Source: Polyporus tsugae (Eukaryota > Basidiomycota > Agaricomycetes > Polyporales > Polyporaceae). Taken from it: a stretch of 64,000 bases of DNA. How positions within the stretch are numbered: the stretch's first letter is position 1; every line of letters starts with the position of its first letter. Below the pieces are notes generated by a model. It was not told the origin of the DNA. It saw only the letters and a program-made list of their open reading frames with translations, and did not search any database. The stretch is from assembly GCA_024305745.1 (NCBI GenBank), contig JAHRBS010000011.1, forward strand, positions 682,001 through 746,000. Direction: 5' to 3'. A program made the position numbers and the translations under genes. Below are positions 36,474 to 48,276 of this stretch, in pieces.

Positions 36474-36873
36474 CCACGGCCTTTAAGCGCGTCAGTTGCA
36501 AGACCTTCGAGGTGAAGTTGTTTCAGTCCAATGAGGATATGGCCAAGTGGTTTGTGATGGTATACACTTTGTTGTTTGCTTTCGGAGATTACGACGTTGC
36601 GGCTGACCTGAAGCACTCACCTTGTCTTAGCAGTACAGTATGCCAAATCGCTCGACGGGACACGTTAGCAATGTGCTGACGCCCAATGGACAGTATGTGT
36701 CGAAACTTGGACAGGAAGGCCGCCATGAACTTGGCCAACCTTGATATCAAAAGCAACGTTGTTGTGAAGGCTGAGGCCTGAGGTCTAGATCGCATGTCAT
36801 CGCGCAGTACGACGTCAGTGGCACACAGGGTTCGCTTCGCGTTCTGAACAAGCTGACGGGATTTTAGAGCCAA

Positions 36874-37540
36874 GTCACTGTTCTACCCTTATCGCGGCCC
36901 CTCATCCACGGAACGGTCGCACCTGCTGGCGGTGTACCCTCATCGCCGGTTCTATGCATGGGCCCTACCACATCGGGGGCTGACAACTTCGACAACTTGC
37001 CTGTCAGCCTGCACCCGGATGTAACAACAGGCTTCACACTTCTCGCAGCAGGTGTGTCCGTCCATCGGTAGCTTCAGCACATGCATTTTGACTGCATGAT
37101 TTGTCAAGAACATCTTGGAGGGTGTCGTTTCGGGGGCCGTGATCGCCTATGCCGACGGCGCCATATTCGTCAATCGTTGCTTGACTTCCCGGACCATGTG
37201 CAAGCAATGTTTCCCCCTCAAGTTCAGCGTGACTGCTCTGTCCAGGTCTTCACCGGCGGATCTTTCATCTTGCAAAGAATCTATCTCCCAGAGATGGTTT
37301 GAAGTGCCATCCTCACTGACGCCATCAGCTCGCGACAAAGACCGGCTGTCGCCAGGTATCGCCATATACAAGAAGGGCACTAGTGCTAAGTTCTTGGGGG
37401 CCCCACTGGCGTTCACGTCCTAGCTCCGCATATCGTTACTGGTGATCACTCCATCGCAATGTTTTGTGGGAAATGTAGGAACCCACCTCTTTTCAGACAA
37501 GAGCGCAGGTCTGAAATAGAGTGCAGGCAACGGAATACGT
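36874..37540. other. Stretch with no supported gene
   Basis: Overlapping frames at 37081-37423 (plus) and 37416-37147 (minus) oppose each other; no motif decides between them. Confidence 0.4.
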
Positions 37541-37849
37541 ATGTGTTTCTCGCAGGGCGTAATTCAGCGTCAGCTGGTGCTCATTTCAGGACGGGTCTCG
37601 GTGCATTCGGACTTTCTCATATGCCCTAGAATAAAAATGGGTATATATCCAAGTCGTGCATTTTCGTGTGTCAAGGCCACTGCCGACACCTTCATAGTGG
37701 TGTACATTGTAAGAACCTGCGTGAAGACAAATGGGACCGACTGGTCCCACATCTAGCGACGTCCCAGCCTCCGCGACACCTTCACCCTCGCCGGAGATGA
37801 GATCGAGGTCAACTACAAGTGGGTGGGTTGGCACTGCAAGGTATACTAG
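37541..37849 (+). CDS. Small two-exon gene of unknown function
   Basis: A first exon from ATG 37541 ends in TADTFIVVYI at a GTAAGA donor. A 48-nt intron leads in phase to RRPSLRDTFTLAGDEIEVNY and a stop at 37847-37849, giving about 86 residues. The start is uncertain; an upstream exon is possible because the reading before the ATG is not closed by strong evidence. No domain is recognised. Confidence 0.35.
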
Positions 37850-39300
37850 GCGAAGAGAGGAGGAAATGGGAGTGTTAGTGCCGACCCACAACTGGTGGTA
37901 ATGTAGGACGAGCATACCCAGCCCATGTTCCCACGGGGACAACAAAGGATGGCTCCTACAATTCTTCAAATTGATGGAAATGTGGAGCCCCCCCGACCCA
38001 CATCTCTAAACACGCACTCGAGATGAGCTGGAGAAATATCTCCAACTGAGCTTCTTTCTGCTTGAGCTCGACCCTCAACATGCACACTTCTTCCTCTAGT
38101 TCACTAACGTCTGATGAAGCTTATAAGCCAATAGAAAATGGACCACAAGACGATGGTACCCACATTGTGCCAGAGAGTCATTTGAAGGGTTTTCAGTCGC
38201 GCCGTTGAAAGGGATATCCACCTCGCCCTGGGACTGGTGTCGGGGTAGTACTGGCAGCGACATCTGCCATAACATCAGTGCTCAGGTGTTCAATGGACGT
38301 AGCAGAGAGGACGGTTACAGTTCGTCAGAATGGTTACTGGGAGCTGGAACCTGAGTGCAGAGGGGTGCGAATGTGAGGCAGACAACGTTCAGACGGAGGC
38401 ATTGGGCATGGGCCCCTCACGCTTGGAGTTCACGTGGAGGAAGCACCTTCGTAGAGATTAATCGGGAATCAGCTGCCAAGAAATTGGTGATGGCTGGATG
38501 GCACGCAACTGTCATGTCACGTTCCCACAAGTGTTGTGTGTCCTCCGCCGAGACGGCTTGGTTGAGTAACCAAATCCGCCGGGACGACACCCTGAAAAAG
38601 ATGGTATCGCAGCTTATTTTCGATCTTGTAAGCTGTTTACCCGGGAAATAGCTGCAACGACTGGCTGAAGATGAGGATATACAGCATTTCATCACTTGAA
38701 CTTTGGTGCCAGAAGGCCGGCCGCCCTCACAAGTTGGTTCTACTGATATGTGCAACAACTGCTCCCGCAGGACAAATATTTCTGCTATTGGTCGGCAATC
38801 CCCCTCCTTGATAGTCTTAGTTATCAAGCAGCGGACCCTACCCGACATGAATGCAGGTGAATGTTTACAAGTCATATTCTGCTTACAAATGACTGGAAAA
38901 GGTTATACGCCGAAGGGTTATGGGCCTGGATACATGGTTCCGATACGGGGGGGTCGGAAAAAGGCGAGAAGCAGGCCACGACTTGTTCACGGAGTTGTGC
39001 ACGAGGCAAGGGAAATACCCAGTGATATTGAGGTAATTGGAAAACGAATGGCGGGGCGTCGCAATGGTGCTGACAGCTTCGATATTCCACATGTTCCGAT
39101 CACTTCACGGCAAGGAGGCCAACCTCTTTAGGCATCATATCTGCCAACCTAAGTGGTCGGGCCGTCAAGACTTCGACCTTTCACCAGCAACTATCCCTTT
39201 TGGGTTTCTGTACCCTCATACCTCCCGCCGACCACCTCAGGTACCTCACCGAATACACCGTCGGTAGGGTTTCGGCTCCCTCTGCCTATCTCATAAATGA
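37850..39300. other. Ambiguous block, coding strand not resolved
   Basis: A minus-strand frame at 38875-38417 (152 aa) includes a reasonable-looking segment around ISVEPTCEGGRPSG. A plus-strand frame at 38703-39131 (142 aa) overlaps it and contains a Gly/Lys-rich stretch. Neither has a recognisable domain. Confidence 0.35.
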
Positions 39301-39585
39301 AGGGTACAACGTGATTTGCGTCCTGTCCCCAAAACCTTAGTCCTCGTTGCCGCTGACCATTCCCTCACCTGCACCCACCATTCTTTCCTCACCAGACCGT
39401 CTCTTGTTCCCTGCCGCCAGGCCACATATTTTTCACAAGCGCTACTAGCTGTCCCTTGTCTCCGAGTCCGAGCAAACGACAATACGGAACTGCCCGCTCC
39501 CACTTCAGCCTCGAATCAGTCCTCCACAATGGTGGCCCCCCTTGCGACAGGATTGTCCACAAGGAAATTCTGACCTGTTGGTGGA

Positions 39586-39948
39586 ATGAAAGCAAAAAAA
39601 AGAACAAGTCTGGTAGACCGCCATCGTCAGGCCCTTCATGCGGGAGGGTCTATCTCCACGGGGGGAGGATTGAAGGCAGGCCGTACGCCGTCAACCACCC
39701 CCATATCCATGACTGTCACTGTCGTGACTGCATCTCATAAGGTATTTACCCCAGTAGATTCCGCGCAGGGAGAGATTCCGACCTGCAATATGCAGAAACC
39801 CTGCATCACCGTTAGCAGCGATGCTGAAGGAGTTTTATTGGGTGGAGGTGGGGGTCATGAGGGGGCTGATAGTATGGATAGTTCTGTGTTGATGGAGGTA
39901 CGTCCATCGAGCAGGTATCTTTCCTTCAGTGAGCACCTAAGGCATTGA
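39586..39948 (+). CDS. Possible single-exon protein of unknown function
   Basis: A 120-aa frame starts MKAKKRTSLVDRHRQALH and is followed by Gly/Thr/Val-rich sequence, with a GGGGGHEG stretch near residue 85. Codon use is ordinary. An upstream frame ending at 39571 may belong to the same transcription unit. No family recognised. Confidence 0.28.
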   Translation: MKAKKRTSLVDRHRQALHAGGSISTGGGLKAGRTPSTTPISMTVTVVTASHKVFTPVDSAQGEIPTCNMQKPCITVSSDAEGVLLGGGGGHEGADSMDSSVLMEVRPSSRYLSFSEHLRH

Positions 39949-42025
39949 CAGTTTGACACGATTCCCCCTCGTACAGATCCCGAAGCTCCCAGTAGTTCAG
40001 TCGCATGGACATGATCCTACTACTCCCAGTAAGATTCGACCCATATAGGACCATGGTGTAGAAGTCCAGCGCGCAGCTTACTTGCTTACTCGGAATTGGA
40101 ATTGCGTCAATACAGCACCGGAGTCTCGATTTTGCCATATCCACCGCCCAAAGCTCATCATAGACTCTACCTCAAGGAGACTCCCAGCTCTGGTCACCGT
40201 CTTCTACACAAACGCATATGCGGACGATAGCCCTACCTCGAATGAGATGGACGGTATCTCGATTACTTGCAAGTAACACACCGGCCTCGACGCCCCGACA
40301 CCACTCTCCACCGTTCCATGTGTGTCGACTACCCTGGGCCATCTCCCCGGATACACCTATCTCTCCGTCCTGCCGTCAGGTTCAGCGCCTCCCTTAGACA
40401 GCAGGAATGCGATGCGAGGAGACGGTTGTGTTGTGCCTGGGGGTTCTACTAGTATGTATATCCTACAACCCCGTTTATCTATACACTACTTTTGAGGTCC
40501 TCGTTCAAATTTCCGCTATGGTTACCACGCAATTCAATTGTCAGGCTCGGAGTTGACACAAGGCTGTATTGGCAAAGTAAGACATCGAGGGTCGGTTGTC
40601 TGTGCGGATCGAATAAGGGCGCATGCGGTCGGACTTTTGCGGAGAGGTGTAATTTAGTAAAGGAGTGTAGAAGGTAGGAGAAATTAACTCCGAGCGCATG
40701 ATGCATCGTAGTACAAGACCTGATGTGAAAAAAGAGAAACAGATGCAAAACCTTGCCAATATCGTGGTGGAAGATACATGAAAGGCAGAAATTCCGTAGA
40801 AATGTCTGCTTGGACGGTGCACAGCGGACTCTTCCTGACCGACAATTTTCAAAACTAGATGGTGCGCATATGCTGGAGGAAATGAAAAGGAGGAAACTGA
40901 TGTGTATAGATGGTGTTCAACGAAGAGATGCGACTGAAGACTTGTGGAGTAGTAACGATGCCTGCCACCTTGGAAACCGATCTTAACACCGACCCGAGCA
41001 TCTGAAAGGTTTAAGCCATACCTAAGCTGCAAAGTGAGGACAGGCGAGAGACCAGTGTCCTTTGCGTATGTCTGGTGGTCTTCGGCCGTGTCGCTATTTG
41101 CTGTCTTCTAACCGCAGAGACAATAAGCGAGAATGACCGCTTGCGGGATCGGCCCGAGTGCACCTCAGACTACGAGCACATGCTGGACATTATCATTCCA
41201 CACAGTCAGATAGACGGTTATTCTGCGACAGTCCAATGCATGAGCGCTCACTTTCCTCACAGATTTTGTGGTTCTGTCATACGTGTTTGTCGTTATGCGA
41301 CGACTCGGACCGTACACCGTTGTAGATCTTCGGAAAAGAGTTTGACCACATAGCGCCGCCTCTTGTAGCCTATCGTGAGCGTAGAACCTGCAACCAGCCT
41401 GGTTAGCTCACTGTGGACTGTAGCAAATGTGATGATCAACCTTGAGTGTCTTCCGTACCAACCGATCTTACGCCAGTGCAGCTGAGGAGACAGGCTGAGG
41501 CAGAAACAATGGTGGCCACGACCCGTGGTACACGAAATGGGGCTGATTTCGTTTATGCAGATTTCCTATTTTGGGTGTAAGGTTCTGTCGCAAACGACGG
41601 CTGGCATAGAATTTAATTTACTAAATACTAGATCCCGCTTTAAAGCCTGCTTCCATGTCCTCCGGGATTCATGGAGCTTACATGAGGAGGAGGAGGAGGA
41701 GGATTGTACGGATGATTACTTATGTCAGGCCACGCTCTCTCTGCTGGCGGACCCATCGCGGACAGCCGCGGATCTGGGCTGCGCCGGTTACAGTATGCTA
41801 CATGACGCGCAACAGATGACAGCGGTGGGAAGAGCGAGCATCGCGGGACAAAGCGTCAATAACCCAAACTAACAGCGGTAACTTATGAAGAGATGGCTCC
41901 CTCGTGTGTGAGGGCGCTTAGTGATTGGCGCCGTCAGAAAGGGATTCCACAAAGCATGTCGCGGCCTGCGAAGCACGCCATGGAACATATGTGGGACATA
42001 CCATCTTCGGAGGTTCTCGAGGTGA
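39949..42025. other. Stretch with no supported gene
   Basis: Frames such as 41032-40541 (minus) and 41525-41872 (plus) lack motifs and splice support. Confidence 0.4.
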
Positions 42026-42235
42026 GTTACGGCTTCATCCCCAGTCAAAATCGACAAATGTCCCAGCATTCTGGAGCATTCGCCATCATCCGTCGTCGTG
42101 TGGCTTACGCGCTGGCCAATTCGGATGACCGGGGACGACGGGGAACGCTCTGTTGGACGATTCACGATAAAATCATCCCTGGTCATTCCGTGAACTTTTG
42201 AATTTTCTATTTTTATACTGCGCCATGCTACATCG
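42026..42235 (+). repeat. Dispersed repeat X, solitary copy
   Basis: It begins at GGCTTCATCCCCAGTCAAAA, continues with ATCGACAAATGTCCCAGCATTC and shares later blocks with the copies at 43083 and 59664 (TTGGACGATTCACGAT, ATCATCC, GTCATTC). On the minus strand it reads GHLSILTGDEA. Unlike the other copies, it is not followed by the gene pair. Confidence 0.8.
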
Positions 42236-43082
42236 TTCCCCCTCCTCTTCTGTACTCCCTCGGATGATACCACAGCCTCGCGCATTACTAGGGATGATAA
42301 AAGGGCCCATTGTTTTCTATTTTAAGACAGACAGATTCGACGCTATATGTATGACGTATGCCGGGCCCTGCCCATGTCCGGCCAACAAACCCTTCGCCCC
42401 CGCCGTGCCCGCCACTGGCCCCGCCCATACCGAGTCAACGTCGCCGCCGTACCTCCCTCCCATCCCGCCTGCGATTGCGCTCCTGTTTGTTCCCGCAACG
42501 TTGCATGTCTGAGATAAAGGAGTGGACGCACCTTCGGTAGCGAGGTCTCGGACAAGCGAAGACATGAACGCACCATTTCCATCAGATCCGCGACTCACCT
42601 CGGACCGAATTCCATGCAAGGGACTCACCTAATATGAAATGTGGCAATGGCATCATACCTGACATAGGCTAATAGGGTCAGTGGAAGTCCCTTCCAGGCG
42701 GCGGGGAGGGAATAGAGGCACAAGTGTGGTGGGGAGAAGAAAGGGGAAATGTTGGATGCCGCCAGCGAGGATGGGATGATATAAGTGTGCCGCAGAGAGT
42801 GTGAAGACATTGCTGTGGATGGGATAAGCTGAGTCTCTCCAGGTGGCAGCTGGGAAACGTTAACGCAGACAAGTTGATTGCATGGAGGATGGCAGGAAAA
42901 TATCGCAAACATTGATGACATCGAGCAGGTTTATGGACTCGTCTCAAGGTATTCACATCAATGTTTATGAGCGCTTGCACGCGCGGACGATGCCGCATGA
43001 TGGTCCGTTTCGTGAGTTCACGATGGGACACGACAGGGCTGCTCCGACACGACCGCACACGACAGCGCACGCCCTTGGATAT

Positions 43083-43450
43083 TGGGGCGCTTGTCGATTT
43101 TCACTGGGCTTCATCCCCAGTCAAAATCGACAAATGTCCCAGCATTCCCGAGCATCCCCCATCGTCCATGGTCGTCCGGCTGACGAGGTCTCCAATTCTC
43201 ACGACTGGGAATGATGGGGAACGCTCTCTTGGACGATTCACGATACAATCATCCCCTGTCATTCTGCGATATTTTGTATTCAATACAGCTCTGCTATGCG
43301 ACCATTCTCCAGCGTGTACAGTCATTCCCCGTAATCCCCGAACATCTTCAGTCCTCCGATCTGACCAGACAGGACTGCGCACGACTGCGCACGATGGCGC
43401 ACGATGGCGCATGATGGCGCACGATCGTCCATCCCACCCGCTACCCGGCG
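43083..43450 (+). repeat. Dispersed repeat X, copy at the 3' side of gene pair 1
   Basis: It shares long blocks with 42026-42235 and 59664-59980. At its left edge an 18-nt arm, TTGTCGATTTTCACTGGG, faces CCCAGTCAAAATCGACAA with one mismatch, forming a hairpin. Near 43380-43430 it carries short repeats of a GCGCACGATG word. Its right end lies about 170 bp from the stop codon of the adjacent gene, the same distance as in copy 2. Confidence 0.8.
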
Positions 43451-43619
43451 TACTTACCTGGACCAGCTCCTCCTCCAGCTCCGCGGGGGCACCCTCCCGT
43501 CGTCGTATCCGTTATCCTCTCTGGCCATCCTCCCCACGTGGTACGTAGCACTGTCGCGGTGAATGTGGTAAGTGTGTGCCATAAAGCAACTCCACATTAC
43601 ATTACCTTCGAGATCTCCC

Positions 43620-46434
43620 TTATGCACCCGGTGCTCGCGCCGCCTTACGACGATCCTTCTCGGCCTTATTGCAGGCTTCATATTCCTGTTCACCAGGTAC
43701 TGCATGTCAACGCATAGAATATAGAATAAGTATGATGCGACTTGCCTGCTTGATCACACCATCAAGATTTCCCCATGCCGCCTCGAACTTGTCCTTCGGA
43801 GCCTTGGAAAGTGAATGTTGGGAAAGATAGTCCTTGAGGTAAAGATTCCTTGGAAGAATAAGCAGCAGGTACATCAATAGAAGTACGAAAAAAAGGTGCT
43901 GACCTAGCTGAGAAGCTGTTCGCATTGTAGCGAACAAACTTGAGTGGAGACTCCGCCATCTCAGCCATACTGGTGGACGCGGTGGAGGGGCCAGGTGCGT
44001 TGCTAGAAGAGTCGGCATTGGATATACTGCCCGGCAGTGTGGCATTGGATGACGGCGTAGTTGAGTCGCCTTCAGGCGCTGCTTGAGGTTGCCGTAAAGT
44101 GACGCTGGCCCTAATGTCAAACAAGCACACGGTGAGCGAACGCAATGCAAGCAAGGAAGGACTCACAATGGGCTTACCCGGGGCTAGAGAATAACATTGC
44201 ATGGATTTATGAGTAAATCAGGGTGATATACGGCGTGGAAACTTACTCTACGTGGCTTCACACTTCTAATGTTCCTAGGAATCGACTTGAATTGAGTTGG
44301 AGAGGCCAGCTCCGACGTGTCTGATGCAGGCCCGGGATGGGCTTGTGCTGTCGTCTCCGGTGCAGACTCGATGGAAGAAGCCATTGTGTTCGAGGCAGAG
44401 ACGGTTGAAGCGGCCCTCACTGGGTTCGGCGCGGGCTTGGACTCGGACGGCGTTGTCACATCTGATACAGAAACGTTGGAGGACACGGCGTCGCATCCTG
44501 CAGAAATGGAGGGAGTTGTAGTGTCGGGTGGAGAGATGGAGGGCTGAGTTGTTGGGTTGGTCGGCGGGGAGACGGTGGAAGTTGTCGTATTGGTCGGAGA
44601 GAAGGAAGTAGCTGCTGTCACGGTGTTGGGCAGTGAGACAGATGGTGGTGATGATGTGTCTGGGAAGAGACGGATGGCACTACAATACGACGCTCACCGT
44701 CAGCGGGCAGTCTGTCACAGGGCTGCTGTGGTAGGGGGATGGTTGCGGAGACGTTCGGAGAATACTGCGTCGGTGATGGTGGCTCTGATGGGGTGTTCGG
44801 TGACTGTGGTTGGTCGTTACGCTGATCCTCGGATACTTGCCCATGCGGCTCTGAGCCATTCCCTGTCATCGAGGGCGGTGCTTGTGGTGCATGTTCTGGG
44901 CCACGTTCCTCTGTAGATGACTGCTGAATCTAACAAAATTCAAGTTCGCAGCTGTGTGAGCAACTCAGACTCAGACAATAACAATGACTTACAGCGGGTA
45001 CTACCGGGTTAGATGTAGTCGACTGGGTGGATGCAGCTCGTGGATTGTCGGAGGTGAGCGTTGCGGAATGAGATGTAGAGCGTGTAGGAGATCTAGACTT
45101 ACCCTGACGAGGACGCTTTGATGGGCGTGCTGTTGACTGCGAAGGTCGTTTGGCCACATTGGAAGTCGCTGCCGTGACGGCGGGGTTGTCATTTGGCGAG
45201 GATGCTGCATGCTTCTGTGCCCAGTTAGAGAAATATTTCGTTGCGAGGGTTCGGACCTTCCAGAACGCGACACCTTGCTTGAGGAAGGGGAACTCCCGAC
45301 ACATTGCCCTGCGATGATACATGGTTGCATACTCGGTAGCAGCTCCCCAGCGAGGAGGTGCCCGGCCATCCTCGAGCAGCGAGTTGAAGACCGTGTACTG
45401 GTACTTCATAATAGCCTGATATGTCGTGAAAGAGATAAGCGCACCGTCCTCTTCCTCCAGGAACGTCCAGATGCTGTTCGGGCTACGTTCACTGATGCGG
45501 CCACCTGAGACAGCTTCCTTCCATTCTTCTTCGTTCCACCATTTGATCCCGCTTGCTCGAGGTGGTGGCCGACAGCATTCATCATCCACCGGATTAGACG
45601 TCGAGGTGCTCGAGGTGCTCGAGGTGCTCGAACTCGATTGAGATGGCAGAGATGCAGGAGACGGACGACCTGCCATGACGGTGATGGTGTTGTTCAGGAG
45701 TTTGATTTGTTCGCTGGGGCAATGCGCTAGTAAACAGATCAATGCGAAGAGTATGGAGGAGGACTCACAGAAGACGGTCACGTTCCTCCATGCGGCTACT
45801 GAGTTCGTTCTCCAAAACAGCGAGACGCACAGCGTCTTGGTTGCTCTTTGTACGACAATGGGCAAGGTGGGCTCGGAGGGTTTGATTCTCCTTGTATACT
45901 TGAATATATGCGGTGTTCTGGTAACGAACGAGGGTGTCGTGATCAGCAGTTTGAACATGCTGGGCGAGAGAAACCGGGGACTTGTGTGGACAATCAGCTC
46001 GTAAAACATAGTAGCAGAACATGCACTGATTCACGGAGCTATTTGCGGCGAGTAACGGAGAGAGCGAATCTGTAGGCGAGAATTCTAGAGAATTACGAGC
46101 CATGGCAAGACGTGGAGGCTGGGATGCAGTGGGGTGGTGAAACAGGGTCCCGAGTGGTTCCAAACCATGCTTCTCGTGGTGAATAGAGCTGCACTGAAAG
46201 AGATATGGAATATGTAGAAAGACGTACAAGGGACAAGCTCAGTTTGGGAGACCCAAACTCAGATACCTCCGAGAGCTCGGCGTCGGGGTCAAAGGCGTAG
46301 GTCGAAGGTGTTGCACTGCCAGGTATTGTCCCGTTGGCCATGATGTCGGACAAATGTGAAGATTCGCTGGAGGAGACAGAGGGTGCCAGCAAGGAGAGGG
46401 AGTGCGAGGATCTGAGTCGAGAGCCTGATGCCAT
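43620..46434 (-). CDS. HMG-box-like protein A1 of the duplicated gene pair
   Basis: Nine exons (46434-46228, 46193-45769, 45713-44993, 44929-44698, 44659-44247, 44183-44167, 44110-43904, 43848-43746, 43685-43620) join in perfect phase to 796 aa. Order: Ser-rich N-terminus; coiled coil (about residues 150-220: YQNTAYIQVYKENQTLRAHL); a conserved central block (about 260-375: WWNEEEW, WTFLEEEDGAL, FPFLKQGVAFWKVRTLATKY); a long Ser/Thr/Pro region with a basic patch (KRPRQGKSRSPTR); and a C-terminus resembling an HMG box (NSFSARNLYLKDYL, AAWGNLDGVIKQEYEACNKA). HMG boxes bend DNA, so a nuclear DNA-binding role is inferred. Exon 6 is 17 nt. The last intron starts GC where the paralogue has GT. Bases 46034-45981 may be a retained 54-nt intron, giving 778 aa instead. 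No known transposase motif is seen. Confidence 0.8.
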
Positions 46435-46794
46435 ACAGTACTGATACAACAGAATATTGCCAGGATGGTCTTAGGCTAAAGGGGAGAATACATGGAGAAG
46501 TCGCCTAGGGATTCGATTATGATGACAAGCGTATAGTAGCTGGATATCCGTACATGGGTATGAGTGCAAGTGGGTAAATGGGTCGAGGAAGAAGGGCGAT
46601 ATCGATTCTCGAACCCGACAATCCGCCACAAGAAAACCCTAACCTTACGCAACTTGGCAGGCTGCTTGCCGTGCTGGGGCAGACACCCTTCGTCGTCTCT
46701 ACCATCTCGTGGGCTTTATCCTGGTCTCAACCTTCTTGCTGGCTCTGTGGCCTCTATACCTGAGCTTGCCTTAAATCTCTCTAGGACTGGGTTT
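46435..46794. promoter_or_regulatory. Shared divergent promoter of gene pair 1
   Basis: These 360 bp separate the start codons of A1 (minus) and B1 (plus). A core at about 46611-46740 is strongly conserved in copy 2. It includes GACAATCCGCCACAAGA, then AAAACCCTAACC (46633-46644), a TTGGCAGGCT word and a pyrimidine tract with CGTCTCTACCAT. The AAACCCTAA word equals the plant telobox and a telomere-type repeat; whether it acts here is not known. Confidence 0.6.
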
Positions 46795-47843
46795 ATGGCG
46801 TCGAAGGTCAGGACGTCTACCCCGGGATACTCTGGTGAGGGCCTCGAGTCGGTGTCACAGTGCGTACTCTTGTCCAACCGGTGCTCTACTTCGAGTTGAC
46901 CACCTATAATATATTCCAGGGCCGTAGTTCGTAATGGACCCGACCTTTTACGTCGGGCAAGCACCCTTGGCGCAGTTGGAGAGGACGATCGGAACAACAA
47001 CAACATGTCTTGCATCGCAGTTGCCGAGAAGTCGCTGGCACTGGCGCAAACCGCTGCACAGGTTGCCTGGGATATTCGCGAAAACATGGATGCCTATGAC
47101 GACCAGAATATGGACTTTAAGAAGATCCAGCTAGACCTCTCGCGTGCATTCAGTGCGGTGCTGGATGCCATGCTTTCGGAGACTCATTCTGGGACAGGTA
47201 TTTATGGTATAGCCTCTGAGTACGTCTGGTATTAGCCTTGTTTTCAACCTCGATCTGTGCTGACCCATTCATCGTACTTTGGATGTGCAGGCTTCTTACT
47301 GAGATCGAAGATCCCGTGGACGTCAGTGGCCCATACATACCTGACTCCTACTTCGACATCTCTCTAGCACAGATCCTTGCGCCGCCTCACCCTGCTGTGC
47401 TCGGCGACATTAGCAAGTCTGAAGCTCGCCCTCACCATGTCTGCGAGGATTTTGCTGGTGTTTCAGCGAACACCATCTACGACACTCTTACTGAGCGCGT
47501 TGCCGACGCCCTTCTGGAACCCCTAGTCGCTCGAGTTACTGATAAACTTCTGGCTGAGCTTCCGGGACGCTTGGTCGACCCACTCGAAGATCGACTCATC
47601 CCAGCACTTGGCAACCGCCTCCAAGAGGCAGTTCGCGCTTGGCGTTCGGACGTTGTGGGCACTCGGCGTGCAGACCCTGCAGCGTCAGGATCTGGAGTGA
47701 CGAAGGCATCTAGTAGTGGCCCCCTCGATCCCATTATGACTGCCCCGTCTGGCTTCAAGATGTCTACCTCGCAAAGCCTCAATGGGAAGCGTTACCTCCG
47801 TGCTTCCCAAGAGCACAAACGTCGGCGTACCGACTCCACCTAA
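46795..47843 (+). CDS. Helix-rich protein B1 of the duplicated gene pair, 305 aa
   Basis: Exons 46795-46859, 46920-47219 and 47291-47843 join in phase over introns of 60 and 71 nt. The protein starts MASKVRTSTPGYSGEGLESV. Its middle holds a long helix (CIAVAEKSLALAQTAAQVAW, then IQLDLSRAFSAVLDAML), then a conserved IEDPVDVSGPYIPDS motif. An amphipathic region with regularly spaced Leu follows (LTERVADALLEPLVARVTDK, then PLEDRLIPALGNRLQEAV), and the tail is basic (HKRRRTDST). I recognise no family and see no homeodomain (no WFxNxR). The Leu-rich repeats suggest a protein-protein or coiled-coil surface, perhaps for the partner gene product. It is transcribed away from A1. Confidence 0.75.
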
Positions 47844-48276
47844 GGTAAGGTCACCTTGTTCCATCTATCACGGTAGCTCATATTTACCACGGATGGACAG
47901 ATCAAGCACGTGGAGATCTGGAGAGAGAAAGAAGACTAAGCTTCATCTCGCGGAGCTCGACTAGTTTGCCGTTTCCCGCGCGTTCGCATGCACGGTGCTC
48001 TCCCCTTGTCCACCTCCACTATCGACCCCTGGCGAGTTCAAGTTCTCCTCCGTTACCCCCTGTTCTTCCCCGCTCCCTGCGGACCGAGCCGGCGCGATCG
48101 CAATCCATCCCTTTCGTATCAAGATCCTGCAAGAGGTTTCGCCCGTGAGCCCCTCAATCATCTCGTCCGCGTTTGCGCCCTCGCGTTTCCCGTCATCCTC
48201 GCGCCTCTCGTGTCCTCCTCTCTCGCACCTCGAGTGCGTCTATCATCGACGTCGTCTCCGGCAGTAGTGCGCCGTC

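Larger units (their letters stand above)
32581..36873 (-). pseudogene. Host gene split by the MULE insertion, product unknown
   Basis: Right of the element, minus-strand exons run from 36873 (KSRQLVQNAKRTL, then LLLISRLAKFMAAFLSKF) through an intron of about 42 nt into LGHILIGLKQLHLEG and GRGNV at the insertion point. Left of it, the frame resumes with SACIPGTVRVIDTLLGG and ends ISDE with a stop at 32581-32583. The duplicated target bases read Asn-Val-Ser in the same frame on both sides, so removing the element and one target copy gives one continuous frame. I do not recognise the protein. The element's internal sequence interrupts it, so the gene is presumably dead in this strain. Confidence 0.65.

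Noticed and set aside
40541..41032. A 163-aa minus-strand gene
   Set aside because: Composition is not coding-like, several short frames overlap it, and no domain or splice support is present.
45981..46034. A zinc finger in A1 (Cys/His segment after LAANSSVNQ)
   Set aside because: The segment has intron-like borders, is 54 nt long and is aligned with an obligatory intron in A2. I do not count it as a domain.
43620..47843. The divergent A/B pair as a basidiomycete HD mating-type locus
   Set aside because: The divergent layout is like HD1/HD2, but neither protein has a homeodomain WFxNxR helix, and the HMG-like end lies at the C-terminus of A only. A second linked copy of the whole pair also argues against it.
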